Position numbers and translations under genes: made by a program. A DNA stretch of 64,000 nucleotides, from contig JAMKCH010010212.1 of the NCBI GenBank assembly GCA_023653785.1, positions 28,933-92,932 of the forward strand. Reading direction: 5' to 3'. Below the pieces are notes generated by a model. That model did not search any database. It saw nothing but the letters and a program-made list of their open reading frames with translations, and had not been told where the DNA came from. The stretch's first letter is position 1, and each line of letters starts with the position of its first letter. Source of the DNA: Ophioderma brevispina (lineage: Eukaryota; Echinodermata; Ophiuroidea; Amphilepidida; Ophiodermatidae). Shown here piece by piece: positions 23,360-36,033 of this stretch.

Positions 23360-23610
23360 ACCCATTTGGCAATGTGGGTTGGGGGGTGCAAGACTTTGAA
23401 TAAGTGGACTTTTTGGTACAAGTGGACCTAACCCACAAAAAAGGTCCTTTTTTGGACTTTTTGAGCATCTCATCACCAAAAACTAGACTTTCTTGTCAAA
23501 TTTTTTTAAATTTGGACCTTTTTTTTAATCCAAAACATCAGTAAAACTGGACCTTTGCCCTTTTTGGGGAATATGGGGGTTGCAAACGGAGTCCCCCACC
23601 CCAATGCATA
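23360..23610. repeat. Dispersed repeat with 'aagtggacct' motifs (copy 1)
   Basis: Shares 'aagtggacctaaccc', 'tttttggactttttga', 'catctcatcacca' and 'aaatttgga' in order with 32465-32765. A fragment ('ttagtggacctttgtcc') occurs near 8829. Low GC in the middle with G- or C-runs at the edges. Class unknown. Confidence 0.55.
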
Positions 23611-23643
23611 CGGGCTTGTAAGAGTTTTTTTTTTTTACTTTAC

Positions 23644-23797
23644 CTTCTTGTCATGCACAACAGCCAAGTGCAAGAGAGTATTTCCATTAGTGTCCTGTGC
23701 ATTGATATCAGCGCCTTTACTCCACAGGTAGCGGAATATATCCTCCTGTTCCAGACACGCAGCAAATGACAGTGGATATTCCCCCCAATGAGTCAGG
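23644..23797 (-). CDS. TRPV-type channel, exon 4 (ankyrin repeats)
   Basis: Acceptor ...TTTTTTTTTCAG| before 23797 and donor |GTAAAG after 23644; 154 nt, enters in phase 2, leaves in phase 0. With GG left by exon 3 it reads GLTHWGEYPLSFAACLEQED, then IFRYLWSKGADINAQD, then TNGNTLLHLAVVHDKK. 'WGEYPLSFAAC' and 'GAD-x-NAQDTNGNT-x-LH' are strongly conserved in the TRPV ankyrin domain, and 'HDKK|EMF' continues into exon 5. Clean frame. No sign of loss or odd composition. Confidence 0.95.
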
Positions 23798-24458
23798 CTG
23801 AAAAAAAAACAACGTCTAGGTTATGCATTGAAGGGGTACAGGTACGTTTCAAGAGAAATACAAAATTCCTAAAGGTGCAACAAGAGATTTTAAATAACAG
23901 GTGTCCCTAAAAATGTGAAAATTCTGATTTTCACACTGTATAAAACTTTCTATCAAAAATATCCCCATCTGAAAGGATTAAGCTGAGAACTGTTTCTTTG
24001 GTACAATAATTGAAATATAAGCATATACACATCACTTTTTTTTCACTTCAAGTTATTTCTGTAGCCAAATAAAAGGTAGGGAATCTATTGCATATCTATT
24101 CTATATGAAATCACTCCATATCACAGAAAATATTGACGACTTGAAATCTTTCATTGCACCTTTATAATAGATTATTTAAGTGGCCGTAATTATATAATAC
24201 TAGGCGGTCCCTGGGTTTCATGATCACCTGGCTTGAATGACCCAGCATCAACAATCGACCCCACCAAGTTTCATGTCCATACACCATCGTTTACCCCATT
24301 TGACCTTGAATGACCCCGATGACCTTTGATCCACTAACCAATACAAACTCGGTCTTCGTTCGGTCAAGGGGCACCCACCCACCAAGTTTCAGGATTATGC
24401 GGCCCTCGGTCTCCAAGAAAATAGACGCGGTCAGACAGACAGACAGATGAAATAGATA

Positions 24459-25577
24459 GATTGGGACTAGTTCTGCTAAGCATAACTCCACATTATGTCT
24501 TTAACATGTTGTCATTAACGGATGTGGAGTTCTGCAAAACCATATGGATTTCCTTTTCCCTGTTACCAGCATGAGCAGGCCATTTCAAAGAGCCAACTTT
24601 GCACACTGCAGACGAACAAAATATCAAAAGCAATTCAGAATCAAGTTGATATATATGTTCCTTAGATAATCAATTACCTTTTGAAAAAACTAATCCTCAA
24701 AAAGTTGTCCAAAAAGAGAAGAAATCCAGCATTTTCTGGTGAAACCACCTTTCTCATGCAGGACTCGTTTGCAACCGGCCTGAATAAATGTGACCTTTGA
24801 TCCGGAAGGTCACATACCGGTACCTGGACCAAGCTGAATCCCTGAGCCTCTAATATACGCACGGCCGTTACAATATGTGCTGCTATTCACTTGAGCCGTC
24901 ATGTTTGTTAGTTTCGAACGAGGGGCCAGGGACTCAGGTGCTTACTGGAGAAAACAAGAGAAAATTAATCCTTGTTGGTAAACAAACGAACACGTGGTGA
25001 CCCATGTGACGTATGTATGACCTCTCTGGTACCTTGTCAATTATGGATCATTCATGCACTGAGTGGCAGAAGTGATTGTAGTCGCAATTTCTTTCAAAAT
25101 TTTTAATTTCTAATTCTTTTAATTTTTTTCACATATGTCATCGCGTTATATGGAATCTCAAGTTGTGTTCGGTAGTGAAAGCAGGGATATATCACTCATT
25201 TGGAGGGAATTTGAGATCGACGAAGTTGAGGTAGGTGACAGGTGAAATGTATTATGTATCTATTTGCAGAACTCCACATCCGTTAATGACAACATGTTAA
25301 AGACATAATGTGGAGTTATGCTTAGCAGAACTACAATCTTGGAAAAAAAATCGCCCCCGAAACAATGTTGTACATGGTCATGTCGTCAGCAGCCTTGGCA
25401 CACACCCCAACATTGAGATGATGGGGGGTGGGGAAGGGAAAAGTCGAATGGAAGGTTCAGGCTTGCAATTGAACATTGACTTTGGGGTTAGGGACCTACG
25501 ATGTGATCACGGCAAGCATTTAATTCAATCGTGTTAAGTGTTCCAACTAATTTTTTCCAAGATTGTAGATTGGGACT
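24459..25577. mobile_element. Foldback element flanked by 12-bp direct repeats, with a second MITE at its edge
   Basis: The direct repeat 'tagattgggact' lies at 24457-24468 and 25566-25577. Inside, arms of ~65 bp are inverted: 'agttctgctaagcataactc' + 'cacattatgtctttaacatg' at the left, the same on the other strand at 25265-25330. The 9-bp part 'attgggact' would suit a MULE or foldback target duplication (inference). Two hydrophilic ORFs (24291-24491, 24674-24862) show nothing recognisable. Confidence 0.55.
25331..25568. mobile_element. 238-bp MITE with CTACAATCTTGG ends
   Basis: Left 'ctacaatcttggaaaaaaaa', right reversed 'ctacaatcttggaaaaaatt'. It sits exactly at the right end of the foldback arm, between it and the direct repeat, so it entered after the foldback element. 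Confidence 0.75.
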
Positions 25578-25599
25578 TGCATTGAAAACTAAAAACAGT

Positions 25600-27550
25600 T
25601 TTACATCAAGGTTATTATAATAGCCATCTTGAAGGGCCTGTTACAAGTTAAAAACAGTTGGTCATTTCCAGCCCTTTCCCTTCCTTTTCAGTCAAAAGAT
25701 CATTATTTTTCAATTTTCAATATTAAAATATACCAACTGAATGAAATCAAAAATAAGGTCCTGGATCAGTCTGAAGAGTATACAAGGAAATGTACACAAC
25801 TTTGATGTGTATTTCAGTTGTGCAACCTAAGCCAATGGAATAAACCCACATTACAAAATCACTTGATTTACACACTAAGATATTGTCTTGGATTTATTCA
25901 CTTCAGGTGGGGATTGAAACATGTGAAAGCAATACAAACATGCAAACCCTCAGTATTTGCCAAAATTGAGCGTGCCCTATATGTGCCAGTGTCCCTTTAG
26001 AGGGGCACTACCTCAATCCCACCTTTCACACCATCAAACCTGAGATTTTGGTGCCATTAGAAGCAATGTATTTTTCTCATCTCATCTGCAATAAATTTTG
26101 ACTGACTTCTTTCCCATTTTGATACTACAGACTAAAATATTTTTTGTTTATGGTAACGAAAAATAGTTTGTACAGTACTCTATGGGCTATTATAATAACA
26201 ACAATTACTGCTCACATTAAAATGTTATGTCGGATTGAAATGAAATTTTGGAATTAAAGTATGTTGTGATGGCCCTACCTACAAAAGAGATATGTTGTAA
26301 TCGGGTGGGGCACCTTTTTAAGTACTTTCCAAGTGTGTTTTATTATCGTGTATAAATGTGCACTTGTGAGTATTTACCATGCAAGTGCCTTGAACAACTC
26401 TGAACCACTACAATACATGTAGTATGTTACAGGCCTACTTGACTTTACCCCATGGATTCAAGACATTACACAATTATTCATGATATACAAAATTGAGGGA
26501 AACCAATTGTGGAAATATTACGTCATGATCACGATGGAAAAGATATACTACAGCATACAAACTATAACAATCATACATTAAAGATGCACTTCATTAAAAC
26601 AGCATGTGGTCTTTTTGAAAGCAATACAAACATCCGTGACAGCTTCATTTGCCATTCAATTTACCACTCGTGTGTGAGCAGCAACTGTCTTATTTGACTA
26701 ATAGAGATAGCTGTACAACTGGCCATTTGGTAACAACTATATATAATGTTCAGGAATCACACCACTAAATAAACTACGTGCAGCAGACGACGTCAGTGCC
26801 GAGACAGTGTTGGCGTCCCAAATATGGCCCTTGCCTAAAATGAAGAGTCACAATGTTGATAAGTTGTGTCTTTAAATGAAATTTGAAATTAATCATAATG
26901 TGTGGACTAGTAACAAACCATTTGGGTGGTAAAGATTTTTTCTGTGCCATTTTTGTATAATTTCTGAGGGTTTGGGGAAACTCTGCAATTTGAATTTCTA
27001 GTACGATTTCAACTAGGTGTGGACGTTTTGAAAACATCCAAATCTTTCGATGCTCTGTAGCTCAAAAAATCAGCCTTCATCATATGACCTTTTCATTTTT
27101 GTTGAAGAGCTATGGTCCTAATCTTCCCAAAAATCCAGTTTTGAAATAACCAGTCGCTTTATAGCCGAGAAATTGACGTTTGTTGAGAGGTCATTTTGTA
27201 CACAAGTCTATGGGGAGTTATTTAGTGGTGCGATTCCTACAAGGGCATCAAGCTCAGCAGCACTTTAAATGTTTCAGTCAGTTTAGATTTCCATGACCTT
27301 TGAGAGCTTAGAGTAAGGTTTATATGGAAATGGATTTGCTACAGGAAGAATTAAATCCCCATGATTGTAATCGTTGTAGTCAAGTTTGATGATACAGAAT
27401 ACTCTCCAGACAATGATAACCTATGTAGAAACAAGCAGTTCTTGAATCACCAGTGTCGCCTGCTTTCAGGAGCCACCTTTCCTTCACTCTCTCCACAAGT
27501 TGACCTCTAATGACCTTTGACCTTGGTATGTGACCTTTAACAATACCATG
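25600..27550. other. Intronic DNA, mostly unrecognised
   Basis: Part of the exon 4-3 intron. About 25990-26320 has ends 'aggggcactacc' and 'ggggcaccttttta', possibly another short TIR element. 'agtgccgagacagtgttgg' near 26793 and the rest show nothing I can name. ORFs here are short and shadow-like. Confidence 0.35.
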
Positions 27551-27556
27551 ACCACA

Positions 27557-27884
27557 GATTTCTATTTATAACACTAGATAGCGTACGCCCGTGTTGAAGA
27601 ATAGGCGGCCACCGTAACCGTGTTTTGAAAATTATAAATATTCATTACGGTCATCCATTCGAAACGTGCCCGCGTACGCGCATGCGCCGTAACCTGTTGG
27701 CCTGGAAACGGTACATCGTTCTATGCAAATGCTGAATATATGAATAAATTGGTATACCATGCTATGTAAATCAGGGAATATATGAATAAATTGGTACACC
27801 ACGCTATGGAAATAAGTACGCACTGCGGGAAAAGATGGTTACGGCTTTTGAGCTGGCGTTCGCTATCTAGTGTTATTAGAAATC
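27557..27884. mobile_element. MITE with AACACTAGATAGCG ends
   Basis: Left 'gatttcta' then 'taacactagatagcgtacgc'; right reversed 'gatttctaataacactagat' then 'agcgaacgcc'. About 328 bp. Inside, a ~52-bp segment ('tatatgaataaattggta' + 'caccacgctatg') is tandemly doubled. Confidence 0.7.
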
Positions 27885-28299
27885 GGTGACCATGACATAC
27901 AAGTGTCTATGGTCGACCTATGACCTGAGGTTGGTGGCAATTGTAGTTAAGGTGTTCACACACAAGCAATTTGAAAAAAGGTTAACCGAAACTTAAACAC
28001 ACACACACACACGGACAGCCTTACAGAATTTGGATTGGTATGTGCCTCCTGCAAATCCTTGCAGGGAACACAAAAACAGATTAACCCCCTGAGGTCTACC
28101 ACCTTTCTTACAGTATCTCTGATTGGCTCATTACATGAGATAGCATGATATAACCTCTTAGTAACCAATCAGAATAGACCTTCCTTGTCTCTACAACCCT
28201 TTAAGCTTCTTAGACCATGTGTCTGATTGGTTAAATATATCATATAACCCAATGTATAACCAATCAAATCAGCCGGTAGACCTCAGGGGGTTAACTTAC

Positions 28300-28489
28300 C
28301 CATTGTAGTCAGTCCCTATGGGAAGCAAGAACTCTTCCTTGTATGCACAGTCTCGCCTCTTGTTTTTCTGATCATTAGGAAGGAAGAAAGACCCACAACA
28401 TCTCTCATCTATCTTGGCACCATGCTCTACTAAATACTTCACCATCTCAAAGTCCTCATTCACAATGGCAATGTGCAGGCAGCTTTCAC
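28300..28489 (-). CDS. TRPV-type channel, exon 3 (ankyrin repeats)
   Basis: Acceptor ...GCATCTGTAG| before 28489 and donor |GTAAGTTA after 28300; 190 nt, needs one base from exon 2 and leaves two for exon 4. It reads GESCLHIAIVNEDFEM, VKYLVEHGAKIDERCCG, SFFLPNDQKNKRRD, then EEFLLPIGTDYNG. 'GE-x-x-LHIAIVNED', 'V-x-(Y/F)L-x-x-HGA' and 'RC-x-G-x-FF' are TRPV ankyrin hallmarks. 'FFLP-x-DQ' recalls the Inactive-like branch (from memory). Clean frame. Confidence 0.95.
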
Positions 28490-28535
28490 CTACAGATGCA
28501 ATGCAAATAATTCAAGGCATAATTAATCATAATAA

Positions 28536-29372
28536 TCATAATCAATGAGATTTATAGAGCGCCTTTTACAATGTAGGCAAAGCGTTATATAGAAGAAAAA
28601 GAAAGAAAAACTATAAATTAGGGAAGAGGTGAGATTTCAGTTGGTGTCTGAAAGTGGTTATGTTGTCTTGGTTATGGAGCTCAAAGGTTATGGCATTCCA
28701 AAGGCAGGGAGCAGCGATTGAAAATGCCCGGTCGTCTGCCATCTTCCTGGAACGAGGAATATTCATACACTCTGCGTATTTACGCATATAGAGCAGCAAA
28801 TCAGTGAAGCCGTTAACAAAATACGCGAACGTAGCGCGAGTGGATTGAAAGTGTTCAGTTGCACTCCGCGTGCTGCGTAAGGTGCTTTCGAACGAGTGCG
28901 CGTCGCGCAGGACTGATTTATTTTCTCAGTGGGTAATTGTTTTTAATTTCTATGATAAATGACATTTTAAAACTACTCTTTATTACTAATTACGGCAAAT
29001 ACTTTTATTTTCTGTCGTGTATGGATTAGGTTAATAACTGCGCATTTACTTTTGCTCGAAAAATGGGACAAATCAATGCACTTGCGCTGAATTTTGATGC
29101 TTGTCCAATGCACTTGCTCCTGCGGAGTTTGTGCATTAGACACATCAAAATCTCAGCGCGCGTGCATTGATTTGTCCAATTTTTCTCGCATGAAGTAAAT
29201 GCGCAGTTATTAACCTATAATCAAAACTGACAGCAGTGCTAGAGCGAAGACAATAAGGAGTCTGGCGAACTTGAAAATAAGATGATATATAGGCCGGCAC
29301 TGATGAATGAAATGCTTTATGGGTTAAAAGAAGAGATTTTACATTATAAGCTGAATACCTACAGTGTATCAT
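28536..29372 (-). mobile_element. LINE 3' end split by inserted DNA
   Basis: Right part (29217-29372): VKSLLLTHKAFHSSVPAYIS, then CLRSST. Left part (28611-28780): PRSRKMADDRAFSIAAPCLW, then TFRHQLKSHLFPNL and stop. Together this is the known tail of CR1/L2-like reverse-transcriptase ORFs (L-x-x-(T/Y)-x-A-x-H ... P-x-YI ... LRSS ... DRAFS-x-AAP-x-LWN ... F-x-x-x-LK-x-(H/Y)LF). A 3' flank of ~70 bp ends in a 'gattatgattatt' microsatellite, typical of such LINEs. About 400 bp of foreign DNA sits in the middle. Confidence 0.75.
29037..29217. mobile_element. Near-palindromic hairpin MITE inside the LINE
   Basis: Left 'taggttaataactgcgcatt' and right reversed the same 20 bases; inversion continues through 'gggacaaatcaatgca' and 'ctaatgcac/ccaatgcac'. 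The two arms meet almost directly, so the whole ~181 bp folds into one hairpin. TA ends suggest a Tc1/mariner-type insertion. Confidence 0.7.
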
Positions 29373-31276
29373 GTGCTTTATTCCATTGCCAGAATAAAGA
29401 TATGATACAAAGTAGGTGCAAAGGGTATATTGTTTAATCCCCTTTCACTACCTATTTTCATACAGCATTTGTGACTGGCTATACAGGGGCAGAATTTTGT
29501 GGAGAGCTACGCAAATCCAGTATGATTTTCACAGATTGGCGAGTCTTTGGATTCTCCTCTAATCAGTTTGTGTGAAACTTTTAGCTGTTTTAGCAGTGGA
29601 TTTGTTTGGGGGATTCTATGCAAGAGTGGGCTCTCGCTGAAATTCTAGCCCTGCTATTAGGCCATTCAAACATTTCATAACCAGTTCAGTTCAGCACTGC
29701 CGCCATTTTTCTGTGTTGCTGATTGGCTAAAATAATCACTTAAGTTCCATTGTGTCCAATCGGCAGGAAATGTTGACAGGGTTAATTTCAGAGACAAATT
29801 CCAATTCCTAGGCGAGCATACATCATCATGTGAGTGCAAGAAGGCTGTAGTGCAATAGCTGCCATGTGATATATCTATGTGCTTGCATGTGTTAGGATGA
29901 CTCAATTTATCTTTCCTTGAGTCAGTGGCTCTTGAAATGGTTCTTCAGGCAACTGTGTCACCTGAAGTATGTTTGATAGGAATTTCTGACAAATGGCAGC
30001 TATTGCACTTATGACCACCTTATGACCATACAACACAATGATAATGTACATTCAGAAAAAAAACATGGGACAATATGAGTTCCATGTAGGTCATCCAATT
30101 AAATATGTTAAAGATAAAATATATATATCACACACATTGACTATAATTATGGTCAATATAATCTTTCACCTTTGCATATGTACCTCCATGTAAGGCTATT
30201 GTTAAATACTATCAATTAATCCATCACTGTACTAAAATGCAGGGAAACTTTTTTTTAAAAATATCCAAAAGTGTATACCAATGGTGTGCACATGTACATG
30301 CACACACTCACACATTCCCATATACACGCATGTGTGTGTGCATGCACGCACACACACACACACACAAAAACCAAACACAACAACTTTGTAATAAAGGATT
30401 CAAAAAAACTTGAATTTGTATGTCCTCAGAAACACCCAAAATAAAGTAATATAAACAAGTATCTCTGGATAGATCTGAAAGGCATGCATTCATAATTATA
30501 CAAGTGTAGTGTATTATCAAGCCGTGTTAATTTCACTATAGGACAATTCTGTAATTGCCGATGCACATTTCAGAGACTTTGGATGCCCCAGAACTTCTAA
30601 TAATTCAGGTTTTTTGATTTTGAAGCCTTGTATTTGACTATCTCTGACAGAGTATGTGTCTTACATGTATAATACCTGTACAATTTAATTGCAATTCAAG
30701 ATTCTCAGTACATTCACACACAACACCTCCATCGAGGGACGTATTCTCCCAGAAGGTGTAAATTTTGAGTTACTTATGTTTTCGTCGCATAACTGCTCTT
30801 ATCGAGCTTGAACAGATTACAGTTTGTTTCCAGCTGAAGAAACATCAGAGAAAAATCACAGCTGTTATTTTAGGTTAAAATTTCCCCAATGTTCAGCGTT
30901 GCGATGCACGTTGCAGATTACGCCATGAATATTTGTTCAAAAAATTGCATAAGGTTAACCTTTCGCCTCACTCTCCTCACTCACTCCCTCACTCACTCAC
31001 TCACTCAAACTCCTCACACTCACTCACTCACTCAGGGCACTTGTATTTAAAGGCGGATATGATTCATAACAAGAAAACCGCTTAAAACGGGTCCTTTTTT
31101 TTACAACACCCAATGTCCGTGCATCCATTGATTCGAGTGTCAAAACAGCAAAACAAATATGGAAAAGGTAATGTTCTTATCGTCACCGTTGAAATTGTGA
31201 TGTATGTGTTTCGGGTATGTAATACTCACATTAGGCAGAGATCAGATCATCAAGAATACTGTAAATCGGAAGTTTC
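29373..31276. other. Intronic DNA with simple repeats
   Basis: Contains a (CA/GT)n tract at about 30286-30365 and a (CTCA)n tract at about 30961-31036. No gene or transposon ends recognised. Confidence 0.5.
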
Positions 31277-34200
31277 AGTCGTGAGAGCGATGACGAGGCC
31301 ATCAGCTAGAATTAATTCCTCGGTCGACAAATTTGGTACTGTCGGGTGCAGCTTTTAATTGTCTATCACATATCTAAAATCGGGATCGGAATCTGGCCAA
31401 AAATCGGCTTTGGGAAAAATTTCTACGATCACTAAATATTGCACTTTTTTTTAAATTAGCGGCAACAGAATTATAAAAAAAAGTCCGTTAAACAAAACGG
31501 TGACTCGTACAACGCAATGGTAAATGCGACGGCTTGAAACCCGCAATACGAGCACGTCAGACATGTTGCGTTTGTGCGTTTAATGGACATTGGCGTATGT
31601 TAATTTCTCTGACTGCTATTCATACGCTGCTGCGACTTTCGTATAGCCATAAAATGCAAATTCACATCAATAAAATTGACTTTATATAGCAATTAAAAAG
31701 TGTGTGTCGGGGTCTATCTTGTGTGCTTTTTCTTTTTCTTGTGGCATGTGGTCCGACCATTCCTACGCAAGGTTGGGATAAGATGCCTATAAGATGGCAT
31801 TTTCTAGCGTTTAAAGACATTTAAAAAAAAGGTCCACACAATACAAACAATACAAATGCTGGCCCTACACAAACAAAAGGTCGCAAATGTGCGTGGGTAA
31901 GTTAATCGAAGATTTATTCCCCCACAAATAATTCACCCCAAAAGTCCATTCATCAGACGATATTCCCTGATTTATTGTTTATATTGTTACCATATTGATT
32001 TGCAAAATGACTAGAACCAGAAATTAGATATTTTATTACAACTACAGATTGGTTTTCCATAATTTGCTGCTCTAAAAACATTTGTGAACAACAAAAAGGT
32101 TTCCATGCGTTCACAATTTTTGGCATAAATTATATCACATTTTTAATGATTTCTCAAAATAAAAAACGAATGCGGTACACTTCCAGCAAAGAAGAATACA
32201 ACGCATACTTTGTCGAAGTTAGGTGGAACAAACCATTTTTTTTTCTATATATAATACAGAATACATAAATCTTTATTGGGTTTCTGGAGGACAGTCCCAC
32301 ATTCGATGGATAAGTAAAACTTTCGACATGGGCGAGACGCATGACCAGAACGCATGATGTGAAGCAATACCCATTCCAACATGCAGCAAAGGAGCTATGA
32401 CAGATTTCTTGGTGAGATCCATTTCCTGTGAATCAGATACAGGACCGTCATCACATGATTTATTTGAGGGGGGGGGTCGCAACTTCGAAAATTGGACTAA
32501 GTAAAAGTGGACCTAACCCCCCCCCCCACCACACACACACACACACACACCACGACACACAAGTGGTCTTTTTTTGGAAATTTGACTTAAGTTGTAAAAG
32601 TAATACCTTTTTTTGGACTTTTTGAACATCTCATCACCAAGTGAACTTTATTGTCATTTTTGTCTTTAAATTTGGATCTTTTATATAGAACAACAGAACA
32701 AAAGTGGACCTTAATATCCCCCACTTTTGTGGAAGTGGAACCGCCAACCCCTCCTCGCGTATACGGGCCTTAATTGTTTATAATTCCATAATCAAAGCCC
32801 ATGTGTAACAGTCAAGCCCGACTTTATTTCAAGATACAGGTCCTATAAAGGTTTACAAGTAACATTAATGGTTTCTCTGCTCTTACTTTATGGTGGGGGG
32901 GGTGGGGCGGTGAGGGAATTGTAAGTTTGACACAAACCATGAATTAAATAAACGCAGTAAGTTTCGTTAGAAAGAAGGCGACCACCAACCCCTCCCCCGT
33001 GCCTATAAAAATAAGAAATTGTCGAAATTTCCAATTAAAGCCGTTTCTACCAATATTGATAAGTTGGTGGAATCACACAACATGATGTCCCTTGCGTTAT
33101 AAATGTAGATTTGTTCGTGAGACTTGGCCCTTGTATTCTCTAATAATACGAAAACAATCACATTAATGTTGTTGCAATCCTATAAACCGTAAAGTTGTGG
33201 ATTATAAAAAATCTACCTTCCCATAACGATTGCTTATAATGTAGGAGTGCCTGTTGTTCGAGTTTTTGGTTTTCAATTATCCTCTTTAACCCTTAAGGGA
33301 CAAATAGACATTAACCAACATAAACAAACGTCTACTAAAATGAAGTTTAATAACTTTTCCGTCCCTTTTGTTATAATCAACAACCGTTTAAAAAAAATCC
33401 ATTTAACAGGGGGGGGGCTTGCATAGATCGACAGTCATGTTTCTCTAGAAAATGGATAATTTTATCTCCCTGACCAACCGCTGCTTTTTAGGCTTTTACT
33501 AACGTCATCACATGTTTTACCCCTAAAACGAACCTAGTCTTGTTACGTCTATAGGATTTCACTAGGAACTTTCCATCATGTTTCCCCCTTAGACTTCCAG
33601 GTTTAGTTGATGTAACATAGAAATTTATTTTGGAACTTGCTCTATAACCAGCTGATAACCTTTCATGGTATGAAGCATTTTAAGCATCTCTTATCTTATT
33701 TTCACCCTTTTTGAACATTTTTTTATTCCTTAGGATAATTACCCAATTCTGTCCATATTTCCCCGAAGCGGTGCTCCCTGCTCCGCACTTTTTGCAACAC
33801 TGAAAATTGTATTCGTTTACAAAGTTCCTACAAAATTAAATAAAATAAATTTAATAAATAAATAAATAAAATGGTTTTTAAATTTCATGTTAATTATCAG
33901 TTAATATTTCTCGGATATTTCGTAATATGGAAAGAAACAACGCATGCATGAAACAATGAGACTGTATATATACAATGTTCATTTTCTTTCTTTTCCAAAT
34001 TTTACGTTAAAATAAAAAATCGCTATATGAACTGTGCACCTCATTTCGATCATTTAGCAACACACTCACATGCACACCGCACGCAAAACACACACAGCCA
34101 TACCACATTTGCCCTTAGACGTTTTTATGTGCTCGAATGATAAATTTATGGCCCATCACGAAAGTTCGCAGCGTATGGAATATCATTCATATGAATTAAC

Positions 34201-34495
34201 ATGCCCCAATGCCCACAAAACGCAACAAACGCGTCACGTTTGACGCCTGCGTATTATATCCGTTTTAAGCCGTCGCATTTCCGTTGGCGGCTATAACCGT
34301 CCCCGTTTACACAATTGGTGTTAGAATTCTATTCGCGCTAAAGTCTACAAAAAGCACAATCTTTAGTTTCTCGTACAAAAATTTCCCCAAAGCCATTTTG
34401 GATATGTGGATAGATGATTAAAAATGGGCATCCAACAGTACCACAATTGTCGACCGAGGAATTAATTTGAGCTGAACTTCCCTCACGACTGAACT
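31277..34495. mobile_element. Long inverted-repeat (foldback-like) element, ~3.2 kb
   Basis: The left arm, about 31285-31660, pairs with the right arm, about 34130-34490, on the other strand: 'cagtcgtgag', 'aattaattcctcggtcgaca', 'ccaaaaatcggctttggg' versus 'ccaaaatggctttgggg', 'gcgacggctt' and 'gaatatcattc'-side matches. The arms are diverged but collinear. Between them are the second 'aagtggacct' repeat (32465-32765), G-runs and AT-rich DNA; no transposase recognised. Confidence 0.5.
32465..32765. repeat. Dispersed 'aagtggacct' repeat (copy 2)
   Basis: Collinear with 23360-23610; contains a C-run followed by (CA)n at 32518-32550 that copy 1 lacks. Confidence 0.55.
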
Positions 34496-34535
34496 AGAAG
34501 ATAAAGCCAAGGAAGGAAATAAAGGGTATAAACAC

Positions 34536-34915
34536 TTAAAGACTGACTATCAGTGATTTGAAAAGATTTGAATTTGCAGGAATAGCCTTCAAAGTGAAGG
34601 ATTTAAGTCTCGTAGAATTCTCAAAAGTTCCTTTTTCCAGCTGTAGAAGTGACAGAAAAGGAAGAAAACGGAAGTGTTCCAAGATACGATTCTCCTTCAA
34701 TTACGTGTTGTAGTAAGTGTCAGTTAGGACATAGTCAATGGAACTAAAATTCTCGATCTGTCCCCCTTATTAATAGGTTGCTTCTGGTATTATCCATTTG
34801 CAGGGTATGGTAGGATACATGTACTTGGTTAAAAAACAAACATACATGCAAAAATCTGATTTTTGATGCATTTTTTCGATTGCTGATGAGTAGCAATCAC
34901 TCATAGTGTCTTTAA
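34536..34915. mobile_element. Family T2 element, uninterrupted copy
   Basis: Starts 'ttaaagactgactatcagtg' and ends 'cactcatagtgtctttaa', so TTAA at both ends. It matches the two halves of the interrupted copy at 5990-8024. A fragment related to its left part, reversed, is at about 57340-57447. Confidence 0.7.
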
Positions 34916-36033
34916 GTGCCCAAGGGGGGGGGGGGTTCCATAGTACCCAACATTTAATTTTTTTGCCGATTTCTCGGTTACGCAAAATCAAATTTTTCAA
35001 GGAGCTTTTTTCTATTGTGATGATCTCTGACTACGTTTCCTCGCTACTAAAAAAATTAAATCTGCCACGGCTTTCATTAGAATAATTAGGTTGGGTCCCT
35101 AGGAACCCCCCCCCCCCTTGGGCACAAACAGAGTGAAAAAAAAAAAATCAAGATATTTTACTAATTGAAAAAAATTCAAAGTAATTAAATATTGGGATTT
35201 ATTTGATTAGATATATACCTTAGGAGGCAATTAATTCATAATACTTAAATCAATAACCTTTTAATTGCTGATAGCATCAAGTTTAATTGTGTGCATGAAC
35301 TGACCATGGCTGTAAAGGGTGCTTGTTCCGATTTATGTGTCTTGTGTTCTCTACTTGAATATGAGGCCTGGCACTTGCACCTACACCCCCATCATCACCG
35401 TGGGAACAAACTTGCGGTTTTTGTGGTAGACGCAATAATGCATGTTGGCAAAGCCCTATTCCATACTGTGCTAATATTGATGTTACCACTAAAACGCGGT
35501 TTTTTGGGGCGAGGGTAGCCTACGGGCCTACCGCTCCTATTCGCTTGGGTTTTGACCGACGTTTCAAATAGCAGTGTTGCATAAACTATTCGTGCCATTT
35601 ATAATCCTCTAAAATCTAGAATGTTGATAGTTTTGAGTATGTGCAATTTTACGGTCATATGGTATGTACTCAATAAAGATAGGCCCAGCGAAAACCATGA
35701 CTAACATTTAGAAAAAGATATTAATGTTCAAAAGGTAGAATACAAAGCGATGCACACTTCCACACATGCTTCCGTCGTGATCGATTTGAACTAAAAACAC
35801 ACGGTGTAAACACTAAAATCAAAACATGAAATATAGAGGGCTGTAACAGGCACAGTCGGAGTGGTGGCCAAGAAATCCCAATTTAGACATCGCCATTAGC
35901 TTAACACGTAAAATAAATATTGACTAAAAAAATTAATGAAATTAGTACTTGTTGTCAGATATTTTTTATTTGGGATTTTATTACAGTGATTTGCGTTAAC
36001 AGCAGGTCTTTAATTAAAATCCTTATGAGTGCA

